DNA of 64,000 nt from UKL13-2 sp038206765. Its GTDB lineage: Bacteria; Pseudomonadota; Gammaproteobacteria; Burkholderiales; Usitatibacteraceae. Location: contig JBBRAM010000001.1 in assembly GCA_038206765.1 (NCBI GenBank), positions 124,001-188,000 of the forward strand, given 5' to 3'. The first letter of the stretch is position 1; the number at the start of each line of letters is the position of its first letter. The notes under the pieces were generated by a model that worked only from the letters and a program-made list of their open reading frames with translations, made no database searches and was not told where the DNA came from. The translations under genes and the position numbers were made by a program. Of the stretch, positions 44,596 through 53,160 are shown one piece after another.

Positions 44596-45384
44596 CTAAG
44601 GATCGAGTAACTCGATTATGCAAACGCCATTGGCACAGGCAATCTGCGCATTTCGCTTCGGCATGTTGCCGTTGGCTTGCAGTAAAATTGCATCGCGCCG
44701 TTTCGCCAAGCCGCGCAGGTAGCGCGAATCGGCAAACGACCAAAAGCCGTGATACTGCTTCATCTCGGCAATCGTTTTTTCGAGTTCGGCGTTTTCAATC
44801 AACAGCCGATAGGCAGCGACCATCACCCCGGTTCTGTTTTGTCCTGATCGGCAGTGAACGTAAACAGGCTTCGGGCTCTGCTTCATGATTGCCAAGAATT
44901 GCGCGACGTTTTGGTCAGTGATCGCGGGTGCGAAAGTGGCGAGCGGCTCCCAATCACGTATGCGGAAATATTGAACGTCTGTTTTTAAGGCGGCATCAAT
45001 TTTTACGCTGCCGAAATCAGCGAGATCGTCATGCAATAGCTCGAGGTTGACGACCGTGCGAACGCCGTGCGCTATTAACCACCCGGTACCCTGTTCATCA
45101 GGCTTCGCGCCGCGCCAAAGGATGTTCGGCGCGACCTCACAAAAATTGGCGATTGGTGATTGAAGGTTGTTTCTGCAATGGGTGGTTGACTGTGTTGTCG
45201 CAAGCGCTGGCAGTGGCGCTGGCGCTTCGGGGGACGCGGCGTGAGCACAACACGCAATCGACCCAACCAGCAAGCCAGCCGCGAACCGGCTGGCTGCCAT
45301 GTTGGAAAAATAAAATGGCAGTCGCTTTATGGTGGTCATCACAAAAAAGATGAAAAAGGATGGAAGGGGCATCAAAAAGGCCAA
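44596..45384 (-). CDS. exported tyrosine/dual-specificity phosphatase-like protein
   Basis: A protein of up to 262 residues with the cysteine phosphatase signature VHCRSGQNRTGVMVAAYRLL (about residues 170-189), preceded by a general-acid Asp candidate in FRIRDWEPLATF. IANFCEVAPNILWRGAKPDEQG and GVRTVVNLELLHDDLADFG match secreted bacterial DSP/atypical PTP proteins. A signal-like hydrophobic stretch (FAAGLLVGSIACCAHA) implies export; if so, the better start is the Met at 45300, since the longer N-terminus has two hydrophobic runs. Substrate could be phosphoprotein, phosphoinositide or inositol phosphate. Confidence 0.8.
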   Translation of the reverse strand: MAFLMPLPSFFIFFVMTTIKRLPFYFSNMAASRFAAGLLVGSIACCAHAASPEAPAPLPALATTQSTTHCRNNLQSPIANFCEVAPNILWRGAKPDEQGTGWLIAHGVRTVVNLELLHDDLADFGSVKIDAALKTDVQYFRIRDWEPLATFAPAITDQNVAQFLAIMKQSPKPVYVHCRSGQNRTGVMVAAYRLLIENAELEKTIAEMKQYHGFWSFADSRYLRGLAKRRDAILLQANGNMPKRNAQIACANGVCIIELLDP

Positions 45385-45551
45385 CTTTGAAAAACGGATG
45401 CACCGCTACACGGTTACGACAGCTTGTTCGCAGAAGTGTTGAACTAACCCCCGACACGAGTCGTTGCGCTAGAATGCATTATTGGCACTAGTAAAGCATA
45501 CGATAGCAGCAAAATCGATTCACCATATTTTGAAGGTTTGTTCGCCCCCAA

Positions 45552-46421
45552 ATGTCAGCCATGAATCCCAAACGAAAAGGGTTGCTTGACCCGGAACGCC
45601 GTCGCAAGGGCATTTATATTTTGCCAAATCTATTTACGGCGGCGGCGCTGTTTGCGGGCTTCTACGCCATCGTGCAGGGCATGAACGGCCAATTTGAACG
45701 CGCCTGCATGTTTATTTTTGTGGCAATGGTGTTGGACGGCTTGGATGGCCGTGTTGCCCGTTTGACGCGTACGCAGAGCGATTTTGGCGCGCAGTTTGAT
45801 TCGCTGTCCGACATGGTTTCATTCGGTGCCGCGCCAGCCCTCATTATGTACGAGTGGGCGCTGAAGCCGATGGGCAAATGGGGCTGGGTGGCGGCGTTTA
45901 TTTATGTGGCCTGCGCGGCGATGCGGCTCGCTAGATTCAATACCAACATCGGCATCATCGATAAAAAATATTTTCAGGGCATCCCCAGCCCCGCCGCCGC
46001 AGCGTTGGTGACTGGCATGATCTGGGTCCTCAACGATCACGGGGTAGTCGGCAACGATGTCAATTGGCTCGCGTGGGGCATGACTGTTTTTGCCGGTGTG
46101 ACAATGGTCACCAACATCAAGTTCTACAGCGGCAAAGAGTTTAACCTCCGCAAGAGTGTGCCTTTCTGGGTGGTGCCAGCTATCTTGGTGGCGTATTTGG
46201 TGGTGACAATTGATCCGGCCAAGGTGCTGTTTGGGTTGTTTATTTGCTATGCCCTATCGGGTTATTTTATTGCGGCGGTTGAGTTGGTACGTGGTAAAAA
46301 GCAAAATACTACAAATGCGCCAAATGCACCGATTGTGGCTACAGGGCCAACCGTGGCCACCAAGTTGCCTGATCGTCAAGCCTCGGCTGATATTAAAACC
46401 CCCGCCCCGGAAGAATATTGA
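45552..46421 (+). CDS. pssA: CDP-diacylglycerol-serine O-phosphatidyltransferase
   Basis: A 289-residue inner-membrane enzyme making phosphatidylserine, precursor of phosphatidylethanolamine. The CDP-alcohol phosphotransferase motif DGLDGRVARLTRTQSDFGAQ is followed by FDSLSDMVSFGAAPALI, giving the D-G-x2-D-G-x2-A-R-x8-G-x3-D-x3-D pattern. Several membrane segments follow, then a polar tail of about 40 residues. An in-frame ATG at 45561 is an alternative start. In betaproteobacteria pssA commonly lies near leuA, as here. Confidence 0.95.
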   Translation: MSAMNPKRKGLLDPERRRKGIYILPNLFTAAALFAGFYAIVQGMNGQFERACMFIFVAMVLDGLDGRVARLTRTQSDFGAQFDSLSDMVSFGAAPALIMYEWALKPMGKWGWVAAFIYVACAAMRLARFNTNIGIIDKKYFQGIPSPAAAALVTGMIWVLNDHGVVGNDVNWLAWGMTVFAGVTMVTNIKFYSGKEFNLRKSVPFWVVPAILVAYLVVTIDPAKVLFGLFICYALSGYFIAAVELVRGKKQNTTNAPNAPIVATGPTVATKLPDRQASADIKTPAPEEY

Positions 46422-46635
46422 ATCAATCAGTGCGCATTGACAACGTCAGCCGCCGTTAAGCAAAATAACACGACTTGCACTTAGCTTCCTACTCCATCCG
46501 GACGGCTGAAGCGCAATACGGTCAGTGCCTTAGATCAGAAACAGCCGACGTTCAAATGCAAAATTTCACGAACGAGTAGAACGTAAGAAAATGATGCTTG
46601 AGTCAACCTAGGAAACAAGCTCGGTTAAGAAATAA

Positions 46636-47061
46636 ATGAAAACATTGACGAAGCGTGACATTATTGCTTGGATGATTATTGTCATCACACTCATTCTTTT
46701 TCTTGGCATTTACTTATATGACAGGCAGAGGACTGAAAATATTCGCATTGCGCTCGGGGCAACATTAGAAGGTAAAACCCCTACGTTGCAACTTGATATT
46801 GATGATCGGTTGGGGTTTATTGCGAAATGCAAAATTGAACCCGTCGGCGTCCGTACTGAAGGCGATTTCGTCAATAGACTCTGGTACTTGGGAACATGTG
46901 GTTCTGAAATTGCCGTTGACATTGGCTGTCACCTTCGCCCTAGCTATTCTTGCTCACTTTCCGACACGCCAGAAGTTCATATGCAAAAGCTAAATGAAAA
47001 AATAGCGCAAGAAAAGGCCGCTCTAAAAGAATCTAATTCAGCCGAGCGCTTGTCAAAATAA
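46636..47061 (+). CDS. hypothetical single-pass membrane protein
   Basis: A 141-residue protein with one N-terminal membrane segment (about residues 9-28, IIAWMIIVITLILFLGIYLY) and a soluble domain containing four cysteines (AKCKIEP, YLGTCGSEI, DIGCHLRPSYSC), probably periplasmic and disulfide-bonded. The C-terminus is a charged helix. I do not recognise the family. It lies between pssA and leuA and its AT-richer composition suggests a later insertion. Confidence 0.5.
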   Translation: MKTLTKRDIIAWMIIVITLILFLGIYLYDRQRTENIRIALGATLEGKTPTLQLDIDDRLGFIAKCKIEPVGVRTEGDFVNRLWYLGTCGSEIAVDIGCHLRPSYSCSLSDTPEVHMQKLNEKIAQEKAALKESNSAERLSK

Positions 47062-47084
47062 ACACTTCACGTTATATTCTGGTT

Positions 47085-47180
47085 ATGTTATTTTCCTCCG
47101 CACAAATTATTAGCATTCCCTTCGCAAGCCTAGCTCTAGGCCTGCTGCTGCGCACGCTGCTGCGCACGCTGCGCACATAA
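47085..47180 (+). CDS. leucine-rich leader peptide ahead of leuA
   Basis: A 31-codon ORF starts at ATG 47085 and ends at TAA 47178. It begins MLFSSAQIISIPF and ends with a run rich in Leu (GLLLRTLLRTLRT); nine of its codons are Leu, five of them in or next to short CTG runs. Such leaders control leucine operons by ribosome stalling in other proteobacteria. No strong terminator hairpin with a U-run was found between it and leuA; TGCCGC/GCGGCC (about 47211-47234) is the best stem. The 12-base unit CTGCTGCGCACG is tandemly repeated in its 3' half. Confidence 0.55.
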   Translation: MLFSSAQIISIPFASLALGLLLRTLLRTLRT

Positions 47181-47283
47181 CCCCCCCACACCACCATTTT
47201 GTTGTATCGTTGCCGCACCTCTTGCAGAGCGGCCATGAAGTTTGTTCGATTTCGTTCGATGTTGAAAAATTTAGGAAAAATTT

Positions 47284-48819
47284 ATGGATAAGTTAATCAT
47301 TTTTGATACCACCATGCGTGACGGTGAGCAGAGCCCCGGCGCGTCGATGACAAAAGAAGAAAAAGTTCGTATCGGTAAGCATCTGGAAAAAATGAAAGTG
47401 GATGTGATCGAAGCTGGCTTCGCGGCCGCGAGCCAAGGTGATTTTGAAGCGATTCGGGCAGTGGCAACGGCAGTGCGCGATTCTACTGTTTGCTCGCTTG
47501 CGCGTGCGCAAGTAGGTGATATTCAAAAAGCAGGTGATGCGATCAAACCCGCCGCACAAGGTCGTATTCATACCTTTATTGCCACCTCGCCAATCCACAT
47601 GCAGCACAAGCTACGCATGACACCCGACCAAGTGTTGGTGGCAGCGGTTGATGCGGTGAAGTTCGCGCGAACGCTGACTGATGATGTTGAGTTTTCAGCT
47701 GAAGACGCGGTGCGTTCCGACATGGATTTTTTATGCCGCGTGTTTGAGGCTGTTATTAATGCCGGTGCCAAAACGATCAATGTGCCGGATACGGTGGGCT
47801 ACTCAATTCCCGAAGCGTGGGCTGAACGTTTCCGGCAGCTTATGTCCCGCGTACCAAATTCGGATAAAGCCGTATGGTCAACCCATTGCCACAATGATCT
47901 TGGCATGGCCGTTGCCAATTCACTGGCTGCGGTGCAGGCCGGAGCGCGACAGGTGGAGTGCACGATTAACGGTTTGGGCGAACGTGCGGGCAACGCTTCA
48001 CTTGAAGAGATCGTGATGGCGGTGCGGGTGCGCAAAGATCTATTTAATGTCGAAACGCGAATTGATGCCACGCAAATTCTGGCGGCCTCCCGCATGGTCT
48101 CCACCATCACCGGCTACCCGGTTCAGCCCAATAAAGCGGTGGTGGGTGCCAATGCATTTGCGCACGAATCTGGCATTCACCAAGACGGTGTGCTGAAGCA
48201 TCGTGAGACTTACGAGATTATGCGTGCGCAAGATGTGGGCTGGAATGCGAACCGCCTGACGCTCGGCAAACTCTCCGGCCGTAGCGCCTTCAAATCGCGT
48301 TTGGGCGAGCTTGGCATTGTGTTGGAGAGCGAATCATCACTAAACATCGCGTTCAAAAAATTCAAGGAATTGGCCGATAAAAAGCACGATATTTTTGATG
48401 AAGATTTGCACGCGCTGGTGTCCGACGAAGCCGTTACACCGGAAGTCGAACAATACAGTTTGGTTTCGTTGGTAGCGCATGTGGAAACCGGCGAAGAGCC
48501 TTACGCGAAATTAGTCATCGCCGACCACGGCAAGGAAGTCAAATGCGAAGCCAAAGGGGCTGGGCCGGTTGATGCCACCTTCAAGGCGCTGGAGTCGGTT
48601 CTGCATTCCCATGCCGAACTGCAACTCTACTCGGTGAATAACGTTACTGAAGGCACCGATTCGCAAGGAGAAGTGACAGTCAGACTCGCTAAGGATGGCC
48701 GTATCGTGAACGGCGTGGGTTCGGATACGGACATCGTGATTGCGTCTGCCAAGGCCTATCTGAACGCGCTAAATAAAATGGCCGCGCGCCATGATCGGGT
48801 TAATCCGCAGGGTGATTAA
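47284..48819 (+). CDS. leuA: 2-isopropylmalate synthase
   Basis: A 511-residue enzyme condensing acetyl-CoA with 2-ketoisovalerate, the first step of leucine synthesis. The TIM barrel begins IIFDTTMRDGEQSPGASM, and has STHCHNDLGMAVANSLAAVQAGA (metal-binding HxH is HCH/HND context), GLGERAGNASLEEIVMAV and NAFAHESGIHQDGVLKH. The C-terminal regulatory domain for leucine feedback runs from about residue 390 to the end. AGGA precedes the ATG. A leucine-rich leader lies just upstream and the CAAACC hairpin just downstream. Confidence 0.97.
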   Translation: MDKLIIFDTTMRDGEQSPGASMTKEEKVRIGKHLEKMKVDVIEAGFAAASQGDFEAIRAVATAVRDSTVCSLARAQVGDIQKAGDAIKPAAQGRIHTFIATSPIHMQHKLRMTPDQVLVAAVDAVKFARTLTDDVEFSAEDAVRSDMDFLCRVFEAVINAGAKTINVPDTVGYSIPEAWAERFRQLMSRVPNSDKAVWSTHCHNDLGMAVANSLAAVQAGARQVECTINGLGERAGNASLEEIVMAVRVRKDLFNVETRIDATQILAASRMVSTITGYPVQPNKAVVGANAFAHESGIHQDGVLKHRETYEIMRAQDVGWNANRLTLGKLSGRSAFKSRLGELGIVLESESSLNIAFKKFKELADKKHDIFDEDLHALVSDEAVTPEVEQYSLVSLVAHVETGEEPYAKLVIADHGKEVKCEAKGAGPVDATFKALESVLHSHAELQLYSVNNVTEGTDSQGEVTVRLAKDGRIVNGVGSDTDIVIASAKAYLNALNKMAARHDRVNPQGD

Positions 48820-48825
48820 ATACGC

Positions 48826-48853
48826 CGACAAAAGTACAAACCTACTTTTGTCG
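48826..48853 (+). repeat. intergenic hairpin with CAAACC loop, copy 2 (after leuA)
   Basis: CGACAAAAGTA pairs perfectly with TACTTTTGTCG around the loop CAAACC, starting seven bases after the leuA stop. No T-run follows, so a simple terminator is unlikely. It shares loop, stem core and position relative to a stop codon with copy 1 after cysD, and some downstream sequence. Confidence 0.75.
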
Positions 48854-48950
48854 CGCTGACCGGCAGGAGATCGCTGGCAATGCCAGCCAATTTGATGATT
48901 GAACGTCAACGAAAAGCCGCTTGAGCACGTCGCAGTTTTGGCTGCAAAAC

Positions 48951-50324
48951 TTATTGACCGTCGCTATGCGAGTCCGTTTGTTTGCGCCAATGGCGTAACG
49001 CAAACCATATCAGTCCCGCCACCAGCGGGATTGATATAGCCATTGCCATATCAGGGTTCACTGGTATCTCGGCCGCCTTCAACCCCTTGGCAATGTAGCC
49101 AATCAAGCCAATTACATAATAGGTAATTGCAGCAACAGATAAGCCCTCAACGGTCTCTTGCAAACGCAGCTGGGTTTTCGCGCGACGGTTCATTGAGGCG
49201 AGTAGCGCTTGGTTTTGTTGCTCACGCTCAATATCGACCCGGGTTCTGAGCAAGGCACTGGCACGCGAGATACGTTCGGATAAATCAAACAATCGTTGCG
49301 CCGCCGATTCGCAGGTGTTCATAGCAGGTGCCAAGCGGCGCTCCATAAATTCTTCAATGGTTTGCACACCTGGCAATCGTTCCTCGCGCAACTCGGCAAT
49401 ACGTCGCTTCACAAGCGCGTAGTAGGCGCGTGCTGCACCAAAGCGGAAGTTCGTGGTTGCTAACTGGTTTTCAACGGTGGCGGCTAATGTAATGAGCTGC
49501 CTCAGTAGTGCCGCCTCATCGTCTGCTTCGTTGTGGTTAGGCGAAGTCGTTACTGAGGTCGTTAGTGCGTTCGTATGTGCCGCTAATTCAACCTCTGCTT
49601 TTGCCACGACTTGGACAACTTCACGAGCGATAGGCAACGCTAGCAGGCACGCCATGCGATAGGTTTCGATTTCTAGCAGCCTCTGCACGATACGCCCGCC
49701 TTGGCGTTTGCCCATTTTGGTATCCATGAGCAGCATGCGGCTGAAGCCGTCTTGATGAATGCGAAAATCGGTCAGCACAATCGCGGTATCGCTGCCCACT
49801 TTTGCGCCTACCAAATAGTTGTCGGAAAAATCTGCAGCGACATCGCGAAGATCAGGCATGAACAAACGATGATCGCGTACCGCCAAATGAATGCCTACTA
49901 ACAACTCACCACGAACGCTATCAAGCCAAAGCTCAGGAACCTGTTGTATGGCGGGCGATTTGAACGGATGGTCGAACGCCGTACGCCGTGCAAAGGCGTA
50001 AGTCACCAATTCTGTATGTCGCTCCCAATTCAATTCGAGCTGGCCGAGCTGCGTGCGAAAATGCATCGCACCAGGTGGCGGAGACGCGACACCGGCTAGT
50101 TCGCATAGGTGGCACAGATCATCGAACACTATATCGGTTGCGTGCGTGCTCGCCGAGGCCGCTGGGGCACCCGTTTCTGCGCAGGCACCATCATTCGCAT
50201 GCACGGACGGGTACGTGAAGGCTAAAAAAGAAATTTGCTCGGGCGCTTCAACTTCTCGCGAGGCGCGGGCATGGATTTCGTTGTTGAGCGTGTAGCGTTG
50301 GGGGTGATCAATCGGCAGGCGCAT
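48951..50324 (-). CDS. DUF3422 family membrane protein
   Basis: A 457-residue protein starting MRLPIDHPQRYTLNNEIHAR, the hallmark of DUF3422. A long soluble region with coiled-coil potential (LFDLSERISRASALLRTRVD, REQQNQALLASMNRRAKTQL) precedes two C-terminal membrane segments (about 390-410 and 424-443) and a charged tail. The architecture resembles other proteins with a cytoplasmic helical domain and a C-terminal hairpin anchor. Function is unknown; it is a conserved proteobacterial family. Confidence 0.85.
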   Translation of the reverse strand: MRLPIDHPQRYTLNNEIHARASREVEAPEQISFLAFTYPSVHANDGACAETGAPAASASTHATDIVFDDLCHLCELAGVASPPPGAMHFRTQLGQLELNWERHTELVTYAFARRTAFDHPFKSPAIQQVPELWLDSVRGELLVGIHLAVRDHRLFMPDLRDVAADFSDNYLVGAKVGSDTAIVLTDFRIHQDGFSRMLLMDTKMGKRQGGRIVQRLLEIETYRMACLLALPIAREVVQVVAKAEVELAAHTNALTTSVTTSPNHNEADDEAALLRQLITLAATVENQLATTNFRFGAARAYYALVKRRIAELREERLPGVQTIEEFMERRLAPAMNTCESAAQRLFDLSERISRASALLRTRVDIEREQQNQALLASMNRRAKTQLRLQETVEGLSVAAITYYVIGLIGYIAKGLKAAEIPVNPDMAMAISIPLVAGLIWFALRHWRKQTDSHSDGQ

Positions 50325-50478
50325 GATACTACTTTCAGCTTTGGATGCGAGGTTCCCTCATCCTTGATGGACAATGCCGATATTAGTTGGCAAATGGCTC
50401 AAAAAGAGTATGCCACAGCTCGACCGGGTGATTCTGGCGAAACGCCTCCTGCGCGCGATTGTTTGCGATTGCACAACA

Positions 50479-50512
50479 AAAAACGCCGCCCCCTTTCCGG
50501 GCAGCGGCGTTT
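50479..50512 (-). terminator. terminator of the second TonB receptor gene
   Basis: AAAACGCCGC pairs with GCGGCGTTTT around a GC-rich loop that can add further pairs. It lies 36 bases after the stop of the minus-strand receptor gene. On the plus strand it is followed by CGTTTTAGG, so it may work in both directions. Confidence 0.75.
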
Positions 50513-50547
50513 TCGTTTTAGGCTTATTAAACTAAATACGACCTCGC

Positions 50548-52881
50548 TTAGAAATTCGCCTTAAACTGAGCACCGATAAAGCGTGGCTCATTAATAAAAC
50601 CCGTCAAATTATTGAAGTCGATACCACCGACGACACGGATTTGATTGGTAATATTGCGGCTATAAACAGCGGCTTCGTATTTACCATCCGCCCATTTATA
50701 ACCAACCCGCAAGCCACCCTCGATTAGCGATTTTCCGGTGTATTCCTTAGCTTCGTACAAGAAAAAATTGATCTTGCTGCGATAGGTCCAATCGGTGAAC
50801 ACAAAAAATTCACCACCAGCCATCGGGAAGGAGTATTTAAGTGTCGTGTTAGCAATGTATTTTGGTGCTTGCGGGAGCGAATTGCCGTTGATCGAAACCG
50901 TCGGGGCAAATTTACCAATCGCAAAATTGACCGGGCGGATAATCGGGTCAAGCACCGTACAACCGCTACCGCAGGCATCGGTCAGTAACCCGCCGTCTTT
51001 AATCTGCGTATCGTTAATGCTACCGCCGACAGAGAAGAGCAAATTCTCGGTGATGAAGGCTTGAAAATCAATCTCCGCGCCTTGGCCGGTTACTTTTGCG
51101 GCGTTGATTAAGCGGTTAAAGTTTGCACCACCGCCCACTGCCGTAAGCTGTGCGTCTTTCAAATCGTAGTGAAATACACTGGCGCTTAAGCGCGCACGTT
51201 TTTCCCACAGATCAGACTTCACGCCGACTTCAGTCGAGATGTTCTTTTCTGAATTTGCGACCGATACGGTGTCACCAAACAACAAACGCCCTTGGATTGA
51301 CGGCGCACGGAAGCCCTTCGCGACACGCGCATAAACGTTCGTATCGCTGGTCACCGCGTAGGTGCCACTGAAATCCCAGCTGACGTCGGAAGCGCTGGTC
51401 TTGGTGAGAATGCGGCCGATAAAGGTCGGGCTAAATGGTGGCGCTAATAAACGATCAGCGACAAAGTCTTTTTTATCGCTCGTATAGCGCAAACCACCAC
51501 GCAGGTTAAAGGCCTCAGTCACGGCATAGTTCACCGAGCCGAATACCGCATACGCTTTATTTTCTTGATGCTGCTTTGCCAAGCCATTGATTGCGCCAGC
51601 AGCCAAGGTGTCATAGTTAAAGCTATCAATGTCGATTTTCTCGTTGAAATAGTACAAACCTGCGAGCCATCTCAATGGACCCTTAGCGCGAGATTCTAAG
51701 CGAAATTCTTGCGTGAATTGCTTGTGGTTTGGCAAGCCATCAGCCGATTCAGCCGTGAACGGAATAAAGCCCGGGCCGCTCGATGGCAAGAAGGCAGCGC
51801 CAAAGCCGCCGTCAATATCGCCACGACTAAACGAGGTCATTGTCTCGAAGCCCGTGATTGAGTTAAAAGTCATATCGCCGACGTTCCACTTGATGCGAGC
51901 ACTACCGCCCGTGTTGCGGGCGGCTTGTTGATTACGACCATCGATTGAAATGAGCTCCGGCTTAAAGCCATCGACCAATTCACTGGTGCCCGGTTTGATG
52001 ATGTTCGCGCGAAACAAGCGCGCGCTGCCTTTGAGGTCGCGCGCGTGGACGTTGAACAAAGCACTGTAGTCGCTATTGGGCTGATACATGAGCTGCACTC
52101 GGGCGGCATTATCGCTATAGCCTTCGAGCTTCCCGTTGGGACCTTTAAACGTGTTGGTGACCCAATCATCACGGTGCTGGCCTTGCGCGGAAATACGTAG
52201 CGCCCAGTCTTTGTTGATCGCGGCATTTGCCGCACCTTCCAAATTGATCGAGCCATATTTGCCGTAACCCACGTTCAGGTAGCCCTCACCAGCCTGACGC
52301 GGCTTCACAGAATCAAATTTCACCACGCCCGCTGGTGAATTTCGACCAAACAAAGTGCCTTGGGGACCGCGCAAGACCTCGATCTGCTCAATATCAAAAA
52401 CCGGGAAACCCTTCAAAATTGGGTTCTCTTGCACCACATCATCGTAGACCAGCGAAACAGGTTGCGAGGCGTTCAAATCAAAATCGGTATTGCCGAGGCC
52501 GCGAATATAAAAGCGCGGGAACGCACGACCAAAAGACGATTCAATATTCAAGCTTGGCACGCGACCAGCCAACATGCGAATGTCTTGGCCGCTGGAGTTG
52601 ACGACATCGAGCGTTTCGCCGCGTAGCGCGGTGACTGAATTCGGCACATCCTTAATATTTTCCGAGCGGCGCTCCGCTGTCACGGTAATAGTTTCAAGCT
52701 GGCCGGGTTTAGCATCCTTCGCTGGCGCAGCGGTTTGTGCAACCGCACCGGTAATAGGCAAACCCGCCGCGACGATGAGGCCCGTTAAGCCCGCGAATAA
52801 TGAGCGATGTACGAATGTGCGCTGCTGCAGCGTTTGAACAACAGCCCTCACTAATGATTTTTGGTGGGTATTTTGGCGCAT
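50548..52881 (-). CDS. TonB-dependent outer-membrane receptor
   Basis: A 777-residue receptor/transporter. A signal segment (LFAGLTGLIVAAGLPITGAVAQ) is followed by the TonB-box-like LETITVTAERRSENI, the plug (IEQIEVLRGPQGTLFGRNSP) and a beta-barrel ending in FKANF. The start at 52881 is chosen because AGGGAG lies upstream; the frame to 53034 adds about 50 residues without signal character. This receptor is of the large uncharacterised family common in carbohydrate- or polyphenol-scavenging proteobacteria; iron uptake is also possible. It is divergent from an exported cyclophilin gene. Confidence 0.92.
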   Translation of the reverse strand: MRQNTHQKSLVRAVVQTLQQRTFVHRSLFAGLTGLIVAAGLPITGAVAQTAAPAKDAKPGQLETITVTAERRSENIKDVPNSVTALRGETLDVVNSSGQDIRMLAGRVPSLNIESSFGRAFPRFYIRGLGNTDFDLNASQPVSLVYDDVVQENPILKGFPVFDIEQIEVLRGPQGTLFGRNSPAGVVKFDSVKPRQAGEGYLNVGYGKYGSINLEGAANAAINKDWALRISAQGQHRDDWVTNTFKGPNGKLEGYSDNAARVQLMYQPNSDYSALFNVHARDLKGSARLFRANIIKPGTSELVDGFKPELISIDGRNQQAARNTGGSARIKWNVGDMTFNSITGFETMTSFSRGDIDGGFGAAFLPSSGPGFIPFTAESADGLPNHKQFTQEFRLESRAKGPLRWLAGLYYFNEKIDIDSFNYDTLAAGAINGLAKQHQENKAYAVFGSVNYAVTEAFNLRGGLRYTSDKKDFVADRLLAPPFSPTFIGRILTKTSASDVSWDFSGTYAVTSDTNVYARVAKGFRAPSIQGRLLFGDTVSVANSEKNISTEVGVKSDLWEKRARLSASVFHYDLKDAQLTAVGGGANFNRLINAAKVTGQGAEIDFQAFITENLLFSVGGSINDTQIKDGGLLTDACGSGCTVLDPIIRPVNFAIGKFAPTVSINGNSLPQAPKYIANTTLKYSFPMAGGEFFVFTDWTYRSKINFFLYEAKEYTGKSLIEGGLRVGYKWADGKYEAAVYSRNITNQIRVVGGIDFNNLTGFINEPRFIGAQFKANF

Positions 52882-53043
52882 ATAAAAAGCTCCCTGATGA
52901 AGTGATGGTGGTTTGACGACGTACATGAAAACCGAGAGGGTGAAGCTATAAAACGATGTTATAAAAAACGCAAAATGGCAATTGCCAGAGCGATACTGTG
53001 GCGGAAAAACACGCGGGAAAGCCCGAGAACCCAATGATTCATT

Positions 53044-53087
53044 TTATGACGTTATGATAAACGTGTCATTAAACGAATTATGACGTT
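53044..53087. promoter_or_regulatory. repeated TTATGACGTT elements in a divergent promoter region
   Basis: TTATGACGTT occurs at 53044-53053 and again at 53078-53087, exactly 34 bases apart (about three helical turns). Between them AACGTGTCA forms an imperfect inverted partner. It could be a shared operator for the receptor and cyclophilin genes. Confidence 0.4.
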
Positions 53088-53160
53088 GCATATTCGCAAC
53101 AGTATTAATGTTTTATCTCTGATACTGTTTTGTTGGACGAATCATTTTTGGAGGTCGCAC

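Noticed and set aside
51640..51660. AGTACAAACC match to the CAAACC hairpin
   Set aside because: It lies inside the second TonB receptor coding sequence and has no pairing arms.
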